From NCBI GenBank assembly GCA_964435165.1, contig CAYSXY010000015.1, forward strand, positions 1 through 39,763: a DNA stretch of 39,763 nt. Direction: 5' to 3'. Position numbers and translations under genes: made by a program. Shown piece after piece: positions 16,040 through 24,738 of this stretch. The stretch is from CAYSXY01 sp964435165. Lineage in GTDB: Bacteria > Pseudomonadota > Alphaproteobacteria > Rickettsiales > RI-342. The first letter of the stretch is position 1. Every line of letters starts with the position of its first letter. The notes under the pieces are model-generated. The model searched no databases, was not told the origin of the DNA, and saw only the letters and a program-made list of their open reading frames with translations.

Positions 16040-17170
16040 TTACTGTGATCCAAAGACGGTATAGGACAAGGCTGTCCATAGGCGGGCAATGCCTCGTTTT
16101 TCATGGACAGCTTCACCGGCCAGGAGAGGTATCTGCTGCGATGCCAGGCCCGGCAAGTCTATCTGTAAGGTTGCGACGGCATCGCCCTGCTCTATCGGTG
16201 CCTGCAATGGGCCATCATAGCGCACCGCCATGCGAATATTATCTTTGTTCAGTTTTGGCAGTGACAGGATGACATCGTGCGGCATAGTGAGGGAGACATG
16301 ATCGGCAGTACCCATCCAGACTTCAGCGGTTTCAACCACGTCACCGCTGTCGAATAATTGTTGCACTTCAAATTCTCGAAAACCGTAGCGAAGCAGGCGT
16401 TCCGATTCTGTTCCACGTTCACGCTGCGAGGACAGGCCGTTGACGACGAGCATCAGTCGGCGATTTTCCTGCTCGGCAGAGATCACAATCCCATAGCCCG
16501 CCGCTTCCGTATGACCGGTTTTGAGGCCATCTACACCTATTCCTGCCCCAAGCAACGGGTTGCGATTGGGCTGGCGAATGCCACTAAATGTAAATTCGGT
16601 TTCGGCAAACATCGGATAAAGATCAGGAAAATCTTCCACAAGTCGCTGCCCCAATATCGCCAGGTCACGGGCAGACATGACATGTTCAGGGTGTGGCCAG
16701 CCGGTTGAATTGACAAAATGTGTGTTGGTGAGTTCTAATTCTTTAGCAACACGATTCATTTCATCTGCAAAGGCCTCTTCGCTGCCGCTGATGCCTTCCG
16801 CCACCACGATGCAGGCATCATTACCGGATTGGACGATAATGCCACGCAGGAGGTCAGCAATTGATACATCCGTGCCAACTTCGACAAACATTTTTGATCC
16901 GCCCTTACGCCAGGCTTTTTCACTCACCGGAAATGTATCTTCCAGCGTGAGCGCCCCATGTTTGATGCGATCCATCAGAATATACAGCGTCATCAATTTA
17001 GTCATGGAGGACGGATACATTGGGGTGTCGGCATCCTTTGCCAGCAAGGTCATGCCAGACGTCATATCGAGAAGAAGTGCCTGTTTGGCATTTGTTTCAA
17101 TATGCTGTGCCTGTGCCTGCGTTGAGAAGCACAACGCAGCAATTATTAAACAGGTAAAAATACGCATCAT
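16040..17170 (-). CDS. dacC: D-alanyl-D-alanine carboxypeptidase (PBP5/6 type)
   Basis: This periplasmic low-molecular-weight penicillin-binding protein trims the terminal D-Ala from peptidoglycan stem peptides. From the start at 17170 (376 residues) it has a signal peptide (cleaved after AQA near residue 21). The three active-site motifs are S55-x-x-K58 (SMTK), S114-G-N and K216-T-G. A PBP5-type C-terminal beta domain follows at about 265-355, with an amphipathic end. The frame is open to 17194, but AAGGAAG sits at the right distance from the ATG pair at 17170/17167, and starting earlier would weaken the signal peptide. I cannot separate dacA, dacC and dacD naming. It leads into tmk and follows rlpA. 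Confidence 0.9.
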   Translation of the reverse strand: MMRIFTCLIIAALCFSTQAQAQHIETNAKQALLLDMTSGMTLLAKDADTPMYPSSMTKLMTLYILMDRIKHGALTLEDTFPVSEKAWRKGGSKMFVEVGTDVSIADLLRGIIVQSGNDACIVVAEGISGSEEAFADEMNRVAKELELTNTHFVNSTGWPHPEHVMSARDLAILGQRLVEDFPDLYPMFAETEFTFSGIRQPNRNPLLGAGIGVDGLKTGHTEAAGYGIVISAEQENRRLMLVVNGLSSQRERGTESERLLRYGFREFEVQQLFDSGDVVETAEVWMGTADHVSLTMPHDVILSLPKLNKDNIRMAVRYDGPLQAPIEQGDAVATLQIDLPGLASQQIPLLAGEAVHEKRGIARLWTALSYTVFGSQ

Positions 17171-17195
17171 CGGACGCTTCCTTACAAGTAACATA

Positions 17196-17217
17196 AAGCC
17201 GAGAATATATCCGGCTT
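17196..17217 (-). terminator. hairpin after rlpA
   Basis: The inverted repeat AAGCCG/CGGCTT has a 10-base loop, 26 bp after the rlpA stop. In the minus direction it is followed by TTATG, not a run of T, so it would be at best a weak terminator between rlpA and dacC. Confidence 0.3.
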
Positions 17218-17243
17218 CGCGTCAATACGACAGCCAGGTGAGA

Positions 17244-18206
17244 TTACTGATCGGACGTGACAATACTAGCGCCTTTGAAGCCAAGGTCAATGAGACGACG
17301 ATGCAATGTTTTGGCTTCTGCTTCTGTTCGCACCGGGCCGACTCTCAAACGATAAAAACGTTGTCCATTGATATCGGCTTTTTGCAAGATTGGTGTTCCA
17401 ACCATCGCTAGTTGTATGGCGGCCTGTTCTGCATTTTCTACCGTGCTGTAGGCGGCTGCCTGAATAAAAAATGCCGTTGGTTCGGTGCTCGGATAGACAT
17501 TTAACGCATCTTCCATATCCAGCGCGGCAACCTCATAACCAGGTGATGTGAGGGCGTTTGCCTGTGCTGCTCCTGTTTTAAATGCAGGTAGCGGCACACT
17601 CGCCATGCGCGTCGTGCGATATTGCCAATCGGCTTTTGCCATCTCCCAGTTGCGTGGTGGAGGCATATTCAAACGGTTCCATAGCTTTTCCGTCTCATCC
17701 AGTAATAAGGCAACCTTTACCTGTGAGGTGCCTTGATGCTTCATGCCCAGCAATTCTGCCGAACGTTTGGAGAGGTCGATGATGCGATCATGGGCGAATG
17801 GCCCGCGATCATTGATGCGCACGACCAGCTCACGCCCATTATGCAAATTCGTCACCTTGACAATGCTTGGTAGTGGCAGGGTGCGGTGTGCCGCCGTTAA
17901 TCCATACTGGTCATAGACCTCCCCATTTGCCGTGAGTTTGCCGTGGAAATTTGGCCCATACCATGAAGCGACCCCCTCTTCGATGTAGCCAGGTTCCAGC
18001 CTGGGATGATAGCGCTGCCCCATAATGCGGTAGGGCTTGCCCACCTTCACGCGATTTGGGCCGCCACTGCGCTGGAAATCACGCCATGTATATTCGATGA
18101 TTTCATCCGGGGTTTGCGGCTCAAGTGCAATGCGTGGTTCAGGAGGACCGGATGCTGTGCAGGCCGCCAGCCAGACGAGCATCATAATCGTTGCGATATG
18201 CTTCAT
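17244..18206 (-). CDS. rlpA: septal ring lytic transglycosylase RlpA-like lipoprotein with SPOR domain
   Basis: RlpA cleaves denuded glycan strands at the septum in Pseudomonas. The 320-residue protein has a lipoprotein signal with lipobox LAAC (cysteine at 16). A double-psi beta-barrel domain runs from about 75 to 170, with EGVASWYGPNFHG, the ANGEVYD motif, AAHRTLPLPSIVKVTN and INDRGPF followed by RIIDLS. A C-terminal SPOR domain (about 245-320, FFIQAAAYST) should target denuded peptidoglycan. The domain order is that of standard RlpA. An AAAGGG SD precedes the ATG. It is 15 bp after mltB and shares a wall-remodelling context with mltB and dacC. Confidence 0.93.
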   Translation of the reverse strand: MKHIATIMMLVWLAACTASGPPEPRIALEPQTPDEIIEYTWRDFQRSGGPNRVKVGKPYRIMGQRYHPRLEPGYIEEGVASWYGPNFHGKLTANGEVYDQYGLTAAHRTLPLPSIVKVTNLHNGRELVVRINDRGPFAHDRIIDLSKRSAELLGMKHQGTSQVKVALLLDETEKLWNRLNMPPPRNWEMAKADWQYRTTRMASVPLPAFKTGAAQANALTSPGYEVAALDMEDALNVYPSTEPTAFFIQAAAYSTVENAEQAAIQLAMVGTPILQKADINGQRFYRLRVGPVRTEAEAKTLHRRLIDLGFKGASIVTSDQ

Positions 18207-18221
18207 TCGAGTCGCCCTTTC

Positions 18222-19184
18222 TTAGCGTCCGGCGATTTTGTCCGACAATTTGCCGACAGCTGTCGCAAAATAAATTGAGCGGTTCCATTTCATGATCACA
18301 TCGTAGTTACTATAGGTTAAAAAAGCACGAGCAGACGATTTGGGGACCACCACTGAAGCTGGGAGCGCGCGTGACGGTAAATCACCGCCGTCGGGACGTC
18401 GGACGCCAAGGCGCTGCCATTCAGGAATAGGCTTTTTCACTTTGCGCCCTTCCTGTGCCATATCGAATTGATTTGGAAGTGTTACCTCGCGCCCCCAGGT
18501 GATGCTGTCATCCCAGCCGCGCCTGGCGAGATAATTGGCGATGGAAGCAAAGACATCCGCCTGATTACCCCAAATATCCCGTTTACCATCACCATCAAAA
18601 TCCTGAGCATAGCTGAGGTAGCTGGACGGCATAAATTGTGACTGGCCCAACGCCCCTGCCCATGATCCTTTCAATTCATCCGGTGACATTCGTTCCTGAT
18701 CGATGATTTTTAGCGCATTGATCAGTTCCTTGCGGAAGAAATCAGCGCGCCTGCCATCATAGGCCAGCGTTGCTAAGGCCTCTACAGTGGAAAAACCGCC
18801 CATATTGCTGCCAAAATTACTTTCAATACCCCAGAGTGCGACAATATAACGTGGCTGCACGCCGTAGCGCTTTCCAACCTTGTCCAGCAGTTCTTTATGT
18901 TGCAGATAGAGCTCTTGTCCCTTCTCAATCCGCGTTTTGGAGACGATACGGTCCAGATATTGCTCCAGTGTCATGGTGCCTTCGGGCTGTTTGCGATCCA
19001 GTTCAAGCACGCGCTCATTCGGCGTCATACCACGAAAAGCCTGATCGAGTGTCGCGGTGCGAATGCCTGCATTCTGAGCATCAGCCCGAAACTGTGTGAT
19101 CCACTGGCTGAAGCTGGTATTGGCCGCCTGCGCCGGCGCCGTCATTAACCCGATGGCTAAAATCGTAAGCAGTAAGCGTATCAT
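18222..19184 (-). CDS. mltB: MltB-like lytic murein transglycosylase
   Basis: Lytic transglycosylases of this family (SLT_2) cut peptidoglycan with 1,6-anhydro-MurNAc formation. The 320-residue protein has a cleaved signal peptide (ending APAQA near residue 20), no lipobox, and the catalytic glutamate in IVALWGIESNFG near residues 110-121. The conserved segments are STVEALATLAYDGRRADFF, SWAGALGQSQFMPSSY and DGDGKRDIW. The C-terminal part is typical of the soluble periplasmic forms found across Alphaproteobacteria. GGGAGAG precedes the ATG. It starts the mltB > rlpA > dacC > tmk > holB > metG > tatD > MBL run. Its upstream neighbour, in reading direction, is tatB. Confidence 0.93.
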   Translation of the reverse strand: MIRLLLTILAIGLMTAPAQAANTSFSQWITQFRADAQNAGIRTATLDQAFRGMTPNERVLELDRKQPEGTMTLEQYLDRIVSKTRIEKGQELYLQHKELLDKVGKRYGVQPRYIVALWGIESNFGSNMGGFSTVEALATLAYDGRRADFFRKELINALKIIDQERMSPDELKGSWAGALGQSQFMPSSYLSYAQDFDGDGKRDIWGNQADVFASIANYLARRGWDDSITWGREVTLPNQFDMAQEGRKVKKPIPEWQRLGVRRPDGGDLPSRALPASVVVPKSSARAFLTYSNYDVIMKWNRSIYFATAVGKLSDKIAGR

Positions 19185-19270
19185 CTGTTCTCTCTCCCCT
19201 GTATGACGATTCTTTGCATGATTTCAAATGCTGGTTCTAACTACTGGATAGGCGTTAACGAGAGGTTATA

Positions 19271-19570
19271 TTACAGGTCTTTTTGTGATGGTTTAATTGG
19301 CTGCAAATCGGACAGATCGTAGGCTTCATAAGCCCGACCTTCGTCATCATGGATGATATGCGGTGGTTTTGGAGTCGTGGCAGGCCTGTTGTCTTGCGTG
19401 TTAGATGCTTTGTCTTCTTCTAACATCGCCATCCACTGGCCGGATGTCTGGCGCAATTGGCGTATCCAGCGCCCAACCGTGCGCATCACCGTCGGCAGTT
19501 CTTTCGGGCCGATGCAGATGATGCCGATGATAGCAACCATCATTATTTCCGGTAGGGAGAGTTCGAGCAT
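19271..19570 (-). CDS. tatB: twin-arginine translocase subunit TatB
   Basis: TatB forms the receptor of the Tat exporter with TatC. The 99-residue protein has the short N-terminal membrane helix (LPEIMMVAIIGIICIGP, residues 6-22) with the conserved glutamate at position 8. The GPKELP hinge follows, then an amphipathic helix (TVMRTVGRWIRQLRQTSGQW), with a polar tail. It follows tatA after 9 bp. In many Alphaproteobacteria tatC would come next; here the next gene is mltB, so tatC must be elsewhere or absent. Confidence 0.92.
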   Translation of the reverse strand: MLELSLPEIMMVAIIGIICIGPKELPTVMRTVGRWIRQLRQTSGQWMAMLEEDKASNTQDNRPATTPKPPHIIHDDEGRAYEAYDLSDLQPIKPSQKDL

Positions 19571-19579
19571 GGTCTGGCG

Positions 19580-19786
19580 TTAATTTTTCGCTGAAGACTC
19601 ATCGTCCTGTTGGCGCTGCGCTATGGCAGCCTGATCTTTCTCTTCCAACTCGTCCTCTTTGAGCCCTTTTTTGAATGACCGCATGCCCTTGCCTAAATCT
19701 CCCATCACCCGGGGTAACTTCCCGGCGCCAAAGAGCAGCAGAACGATCAACAATATAATCAGAATTTGCGGCAGACTGGGCATCAT
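19580..19786 (-). CDS. tatA: twin-arginine translocase subunit TatA
   Basis: TatA forms the translocation pore of the Tat pathway. The protein (68 residues from 19786) has one N-terminal membrane helix (PQILIILLIVLLLFGAGKLP, with FGAGKLP as the hinge). The amphipathic helix VMGDLGKGMRSFKKGLKE and a charged tail come next. The frame runs to an ATG at 19798, but the SD AAAGG directly touches that codon. It is better spaced for the ATG pair at 19786/19783, which also gives a normal TatA N-terminus. It overlaps no neighbour and precedes tatB by 9 bp. Confidence 0.92.
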   Translation of the reverse strand: MMPSLPQILIILLIVLLLFGAGKLPRVMGDLGKGMRSFKKGLKEDELEEKDQAAIAQRQQDDESSAKN

Positions 19787-19831
19787 GACGGTAATCATCC
19801 TTTATTCGCGCGTTGCACACCTTTTAGCGCG

Positions 19832-20872
19832 TTAGCTTGAAAAAATCATCATTTTCTCATGATCGGGAATGAGATACGCCCTATCTCCCTGTTTGAGAGG
19901 TAATTGCGCATGGTCAAGTGTGATGATTTCTGTGTCGCTCGGTACATGACGACAGGTGATGCGGTGATGCTCTCCCATCAGTTGTGATGACTCAATGGTA
20001 ACCTCGACCGCTTTATCTGTGTTCGGTTGTTGAATATGTAATGTGAGATGTTCCGGGCGAATCACCACCTGACATGGCCCGGGTTTGACCGATGATGGCG
20101 TGCTTGCGTGGCCCCACCATCCTGCAATGCCTTCTTTGCTTGCGGAGGACGTGTAACCGTTCAGTTCACCAAACAAGCTTGCGACAAATGGATGCATCGG
20201 TTGTCGATAGAGTGTGTCAGGGGTATCGAGTTGTATGATACGGCCATCGAGCATCACACCGATGCGATCCGCCATCATCAGGGCATCACCCGGATCGTGA
20301 CTGATCATGATAGCAGGTATCTGATATTCATCGAGTACCTGCTTCACCAGTTGCCGCATATCACGCCGTAATGTCAGGTCGAGGGCGGCAAACGGCTCAT
20401 CCAGCAGCATGAGAGATGGATTGGAGGCCAACGCGCGCGCCAATGCCACGCGTTGTTGCTGCCCTCCGCTGAGCATATGGGGGTAATCATGCTCACGCCC
20501 CGGCAAGTCGAGCGTCTCCAGCCATTCAGCAACTGTCACATTGGCATTGTGTGGCATGCCAAATGCGATATTACGACCGATACTCATATGTGGAAATAAT
20601 GCCGGTTGCTGAAACAACATGCCAATGTGACGCTTCTGTGGTGGCATAGCATATGCGCGTTTACTATCGGCCCAGATCGTCTCACCAAATTGTATATGAC
20701 CGTCGGTCACTGTTTCCAAGCCGGCAATGATGCGAATTAAAGATGTTTTACCGGCTCCTGAAGGCCCAACGAGACAGAGTATTTCGTCGCTATCCAGTTC
20801 AAGATGAATATCATTCAGTGTATGCTTTTCACCCATTCGGTGATGGTGAATCGTGACCTGAAGCATTTTCAT
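19832..20872 (-). CDS. fbpC: iron(III)-type ABC transporter ATP-binding protein
   Basis: This is the ATPase of a ferric-iron importer. The 346-residue protein has Walker A GPSGAGKTS (residues 37-45), the Q-loop in MLFQQPALFPHM, the ABC signature LSGGQQQRVALARA near residues 134-147, Walker B SLMLLDEPFAALD near residues 153-165 and the switch histidine in ISHDP. A C-terminal regulatory domain of about 100 residues follows. Overlap with the permease (ATGA at 20869-20872) shows one operon. The partner binding protein and permease point to Fe3+; sequence alone does not exclude thiamine or another small ligand. Confidence 0.87.
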   Translation of the reverse strand: MKMLQVTIHHHRMGEKHTLNDIHLELDSDEILCLVGPSGAGKTSLIRIIAGLETVTDGHIQFGETIWADSKRAYAMPPQKRHIGMLFQQPALFPHMSIGRNIAFGMPHNANVTVAEWLETLDLPGREHDYPHMLSGGQQQRVALARALASNPSLMLLDEPFAALDLTLRRDMRQLVKQVLDEYQIPAIMISHDPGDALMMADRIGVMLDGRIIQLDTPDTLYRQPMHPFVASLFGELNGYTSSASKEGIAGWWGHASTPSSVKPGPCQVVIRPEHLTLHIQQPNTDKAVEVTIESSQLMGEHHRITCRHVPSDTEIITLDHAQLPLKQGDRAYLIPDHEKMMIFSS

Positions 20873-22536
20873 GATGCCTGCCCGACACGGTATAGCTGAT
20901 GTCCAAGCCAGATGACAGGCACCATTCCGGCAATCACAACGATAATGCCATGGGCAGCGGCATCGTGCAGCCGTTCATCGGCGGCCAGTTCAAAGGCGCG
21001 AATGGCGAGGCTGTTCATATTGAACGGTCGCAGAATCAGTGTTGCGGGCAGTTCTTTAATGACCTCAACGGCGACAAGCATGAACGCCACCAACAGCGAT
21101 GGCCGCAATAAAGGCCAGTGAATGTGGCGAAATAGCTGTCGATCGCCCGCTCCTAACATGCGGGCGCTGTCATCCAGATGCGTGTCGATTCGACTCATCC
21201 CGCTATGCAATGTTTGATATCCCAGTGCCAGAAATCTGACCAGATAGGCATAAAGCAGAATGATCACTGTGCCACTTAAAAATAATCCGGCACTTTCGCC
21301 GCCAAACCACAGGATAATCTGGTTGAATGTTTGTTGCGCCGCGATGACTGGTGTCAACAGTCCGGCCGCGATGACCGTACCGGGTATGGCATAACCGGAG
21401 GAAGCACATTGTGATAGCAAGAGCGTCGCGTTGCTTTTTACGCTTGTGCGCTCCAGTATGACCATTGTTAATGCGGCGATAACAACAATCAGAGCGCCGC
21501 TTATCGCCAGTTTGACGGTGACCATTGCGGCATGCAGCAATGACGCATCAATACCGCTACTATGTGCGGCGAGCCAAATCATGGCACCGAGTGGAATGAT
21601 AAACCCGGCAAGGACTGGCAGTGCGCAATAGCATAGGGCGGCGATGGCTTTCATGCCATGCAGGGGCTGCCTCGTTTTCAGTGGTGTGGCGTCGGCTTGA
21701 TAGCGCCGTTGACGCCTGGCGTAGCGCTCAAGCATTAACAGGCCGATGACCGGTAGCAGCAGCATGGCGGCGAGTTGCATCGCCGCCGGTTGATCATACA
21801 ATCCAAACCATGTGCGGTAGATGCCGGTGGTGAATGTATCGACACCGAGATAATAGACACCGCCGAAATCGGCGAGTGTTTCCATGAGGACAAGCGCCAT
21901 TCCGGCGACCAGCGCAGGGCGCGCCAGCGGCAACGCAACCTTCCAGAATAAACGCGCTTCTGTCGTGCCCATGAGTCTGGCGGCCTCCAGCGTCTGCCGC
22001 CCATACCCGCGGAAGGCTGCGCTACAGGCAGCGTAAAGGTACGGATAGCATACCAATGCCAGAACCAGGCATGCACCGCCAAGCGAACGTATGGAAGGAA
22101 ACAGGTTACTGTCAACCATCCAGCCTGGCGTGACGCGTAGATAGGTTTGTATTGGCCCGGCTGGTTCCAGCAGGGCCGCATAGACAAAGGCGGCAATGTA
22201 AGGGGGAATGGCAAGTGGGAGCATCATCATCCATTGCAGGGCACGGGCGCCAGGGAAGTGATACTGTGCCAGTAACCACGCCGTTGGAACGGCACAGATA
22301 AAACTGATTACCGCGACGCCACTTAACAATATCAGGGTGTTGTTGATATAGCGCGGCAATACCGTTGCAGCGAGATGTTGCATGGTCTCTCCCCACGGCA
22401 TCGCAATACTTTGCACAAGCAACGTGGCGAGTGGCACGAATACCAAAAACGCAATCAACCACAGGCCACTTTTTTGCCATGGGGGGATGGCAGATAACAG
22501 GATGATAACGGGTTTAGCGCTTAATGAGTGGGACAC
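20869..22536 (-). CDS. fbpB: iron(III)-type ABC transporter permease (fused double permease)
   Basis: The 555-residue integral membrane protein has two repeated BPD permease units with about twelve membrane helices, as in SfuB/FbpB. Each half carries the EAA-type loop that docks to the ATPase: ARLMGTTEARLFWKVALPLARP near 190-210 and DSARMLGAGDRQLFRHIHWPLLRPS near 455-480 (both contain the conserved glycine and P-L pattern). It follows the binding-protein gene after 10 bp and overlaps the ATPase gene, so the three form a compact binding protein > permease > ATPase operon. Confidence 0.9.
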   Translation of the reverse strand: MSHSLSAKPVIILLSAIPPWQKSGLWLIAFLVFVPLATLLVQSIAMPWGETMQHLAATVLPRYINNTLILLSGVAVISFICAVPTAWLLAQYHFPGARALQWMMMLPLAIPPYIAAFVYAALLEPAGPIQTYLRVTPGWMVDSNLFPSIRSLGGACLVLALVCYPYLYAACSAAFRGYGRQTLEAARLMGTTEARLFWKVALPLARPALVAGMALVLMETLADFGGVYYLGVDTFTTGIYRTWFGLYDQPAAMQLAAMLLLPVIGLLMLERYARRQRRYQADATPLKTRQPLHGMKAIAALCYCALPVLAGFIIPLGAMIWLAAHSSGIDASLLHAAMVTVKLAISGALIVVIAALTMVILERTSVKSNATLLLSQCASSGYAIPGTVIAAGLLTPVIAAQQTFNQIILWFGGESAGLFLSGTVIILLYAYLVRFLALGYQTLHSGMSRIDTHLDDSARMLGAGDRQLFRHIHWPLLRPSLLVAFMLVAVEVIKELPATLILRPFNMNSLAIRAFELAADERLHDAAAHGIIVVIAGMVPVIWLGHQLYRVGQAS

Positions 22537-22546
22537 CGGTCAGCGA

Positions 22547-23617
22547 TCAGCGCCATTGCTGGCTGTCGGCCATCATCATGGCCTGACGATTGAGAGAGGC
22601 CAGATAGGGGAGTGCTGCCAGGTCTTCGCTGAAGGAACCAAAGGATGCCAGCAATGGAGAGAGTGAGATATCCGCTATCACAGGATATTCATGGTTTATT
22701 TCCGCATAGATAGCCTGCGCCTCATCACTGAGCAGAAATGCCAGCAATTGCTCTGCCGCCATGCGGTTTGGCGCATGGCGGGTGATGCCAGCGCCGCTTA
22801 AGTTGACATGCGCGCCCCTGCCCTCCTGATTCGGAAAAAAGATGCCAATGCGCTTTGCCAGCGCTTGATCGGCGTCATTATCACTGGCCAGTAATCGTGC
22901 GTAATAATAGTGGTTCGCCAGCGCAATATCGCCCTCTCCTGCTCCGAGTGCACGTAGCTGATCCGTATCTCCGCCTTGCGGTGGGCGGGCAAAATTGCGT
23001 ACCAGACCATCAATCCATTGTTGCGTTGCTTCTTCTCCATTGGCATGAATCATCGATGCAATGAGGGACTGATTGTAAATATTACTGGAGGAGCGCACAA
23101 GCAGCCTGCCTTTCCATCTCTCATCAGCCAATGCTTCGTAGCTTGACAGTTCCTGCGGATTAACGCGCTCCTTATTATAGAAAACAGGGCGGATACGTTT
23201 GCTCAACCCCACCCAGTGCCATTGCTCATCGCGGTAATGAGGATCCAGCGCTAAGCCACTTTCTCTTAACAACGTTGGCTGGAATAAATCTTTACTTGTC
23301 GCGTTGCCCAGATTGCCGACATCGACTGTGATCAGCATGTCAGCCGGGCTTTCTTTGCCTTCCCGTACTAATCGTTCGATGAGGACGGGCGCTTTGTCTG
23401 TGATGTAGCGTACGTCGATGCCTGTTTGCTCTGTGAATGCATCGAATAATGGCTTGATCAGCGCTTCTTTACGGGAGCTGTAGACATACACGCGGGATGA
23501 TTCCTGATATGACTGTGGCGAAAGCTGTGTTTGTGGCGTCATCCAGTTCGTGAAGACAAGCCACATGGCAATCAGGGTGGCCATCAGGATAAGCGGAACA
23601 ATTAGTTTTTTGAGCAT
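22547..23617 (-). CDS. fbpA: iron(III)-binding periplasmic protein, FbpA/FutA type
   Basis: This is the solute-binding component of the importer. The 356-residue protein begins with a hydrophobic segment (residues 4-25) that looks more like a membrane anchor than a cleaved signal. The family core follows: VYVYSSRKEALIKPLFDAF (residues about 47-65), a WVGLSKRIRPVFYN segment and ALANHYYYARLL near residue 235. This last is the tyrosine cluster that coordinates ferric iron in FbpA and FutA. No SD is visible, and a likely -10 box lies only about 10 bp upstream of the ATG. A Fur-like site covers the promoter. Confidence 0.88.
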   Translation of the reverse strand: MLKKLIVPLILMATLIAMWLVFTNWMTPQTQLSPQSYQESSRVYVYSSRKEALIKPLFDAFTEQTGIDVRYITDKAPVLIERLVREGKESPADMLITVDVGNLGNATSKDLFQPTLLRESGLALDPHYRDEQWHWVGLSKRIRPVFYNKERVNPQELSSYEALADERWKGRLLVRSSSNIYNQSLIASMIHANGEEATQQWIDGLVRNFARPPQGGDTDQLRALGAGEGDIALANHYYYARLLASDNDADQALAKRIGIFFPNQEGRGAHVNLSGAGITRHAPNRMAAEQLLAFLLSDEAQAIYAEINHEYPVIADISLSPLLASFGSFSEDLAALPYLASLNRQAMMMADSQQWR

Positions 23618-23627
23618 TGTACAACAG

Positions 23628-23662
23628 ACTATATCGGGAAAGGATAATTGCGAATGATTATT
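23628..23662 (-). promoter_or_regulatory. fbpABC promoter with Fur-like operator
   Basis: The plus-strand sequence 23643-23662, GATAATTGCGAATGATTATT, matches the GATAAT repeats of a Fur box closely. A TATAGT -10 box lies at 23628-23633 on the minus strand, so the operator would cover the -35 region. The predicted start point is within a few bases of the fbpA ATG at 23617. Fur control fits a ferric-iron importer. Confidence 0.6.
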
Positions 23663-23691
23663 AGTGGCTGCACCAGAAGGTCAAGGAGAAT

Positions 23692-24738
23692 TTATGCGTA
23701 TGATTTCATTGATGAGACGTCGAGTAAACGTGCCATTTCCTCCTGCGTGCTTTCCCTATCGAGTATTTTTCGTGGAGGATGCCATTGCTCTTCTGCCCGC
23801 AATGCCCGGCGCTGTGCTTCCTGACTCAGCGCTTGTACTGCCGAGGCAATGGCTTTCATTTCTTCCATCTTCCCATTGCAGTGAAGCACAACGTCGCAGC
23901 CTGCGGCTATGCTTTGTCGCGTTCTTTGGACATAATCGCCATTCAACGCTTTCATCGACAGATCGTCAGACATGAGCAGGCCATCAAACCCAATGACCTC
24001 ACGAATGGTGCCGATTACACGCGGAGAGAATGTTGAGATACGGCGTTTATCAAGATCGGTATACAGAATATGTGCCGTCATGCCATATGGCATTGTGTGG
24101 AGCGCCTGAAATGGTCTGAAATCAATGCGCTGCATCTCGTCCAGTGGCGCATTGACTTCGGGTAAGCCTTCATGGCTATCGACGCCTGCCCGGCCATGAC
24201 CCGGCAAATGTTTGATGACCGGTAGCACGCCACCATCCAGCAACCCCTCTGCCATCGCCCTGCCAAGGGTTGCGACATCGTCCGGATTGTCTGAAAAGGC
24301 CCGGTCTCCGATAATTTCATGCGATCCTTTTGCCGGTACATCAAGCAATGGTGCGCAATCTACGGTGATGCCAAGTTGATACAGGTCATCTGCCATGAGG
24401 CGTGCATTGAGATAGACAGCGCGCGTTGCCTTTTGCCGATCCGGCTGTGTGTTGAGAAAATGCCGGGCGGGAGGTGCCTGACGCCAGTGAGGTGATGTGA
24501 GTCGGGCTACTCGCCCACCTTCCTGATCAATCAGGATCGGTAGAAAATGACGGGAATGAAGCGCTTTAAGGCTGTCAATCAGTGCTTTGATTTGCTCCGG
24601 AGATTCACAGTTCCGCTGAAACAGAATATAACCATAGGGATTTACATCGCGAAACAGCGCCTTCTCTTCTCTTGATAGTGTTGTGCCGACAATACCGTAA
24701 ATGACGGCCTGGCATTGATTTAACTCATCGTTTGACAA
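23692..24738 (-). CDS. nagZ: beta-N-acetylhexosaminidase NagZ
   Basis: NagZ removes GlcNAc from muropeptides in cytoplasmic peptidoglycan recycling. The 348-residue GH3 enzyme has DQEGGRVARL near residues 67-76 and the catalytic-loop motif KHLPGHGRAGVDSH near residues 168-181, with the His-Asp pair. LLMSDDLSMKAL carries the nucleophile aspartate near residue 250. The start is TTG at 24738, because AGGGG is correctly spaced upstream and no in-frame ATG or GTG lies near it. It overlaps the SPOR gene by 14 bp. In related genomes scpA and scpB usually follow; here the fbpABC operon does. Confidence 0.94.
   Translation of the reverse strand: MSNDELNQCQAVIYGIVGTTLSREEKALFRDVNPYGYILFQRNCESPEQIKALIDSLKALHSRHFLPILIDQEGGRVARLTSPHWRQAPPARHFLNTQPDRQKATRAVYLNARLMADDLYQLGITVDCAPLLDVPAKGSHEIIGDRAFSDNPDDVATLGRAMAEGLLDGGVLPVIKHLPGHGRAGVDSHEGLPEVNAPLDEMQRIDFRPFQALHTMPYGMTAHILYTDLDKRRISTFSPRVIGTIREVIGFDGLLMSDDLSMKALNGDYVQRTRQSIAAGCDVVLHCNGKMEEMKAIASAVQALSQEAQRRALRAEEQWHPPRKILDRESTQEEMARLLDVSSMKSYA

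Noticed and set aside
16677..17411. 244-residue plus-strand frame
   Set aside because: It lies opposite dacC and rlpA, both with full catalytic motifs; its translation is cysteine- and serine-rich with no motif.
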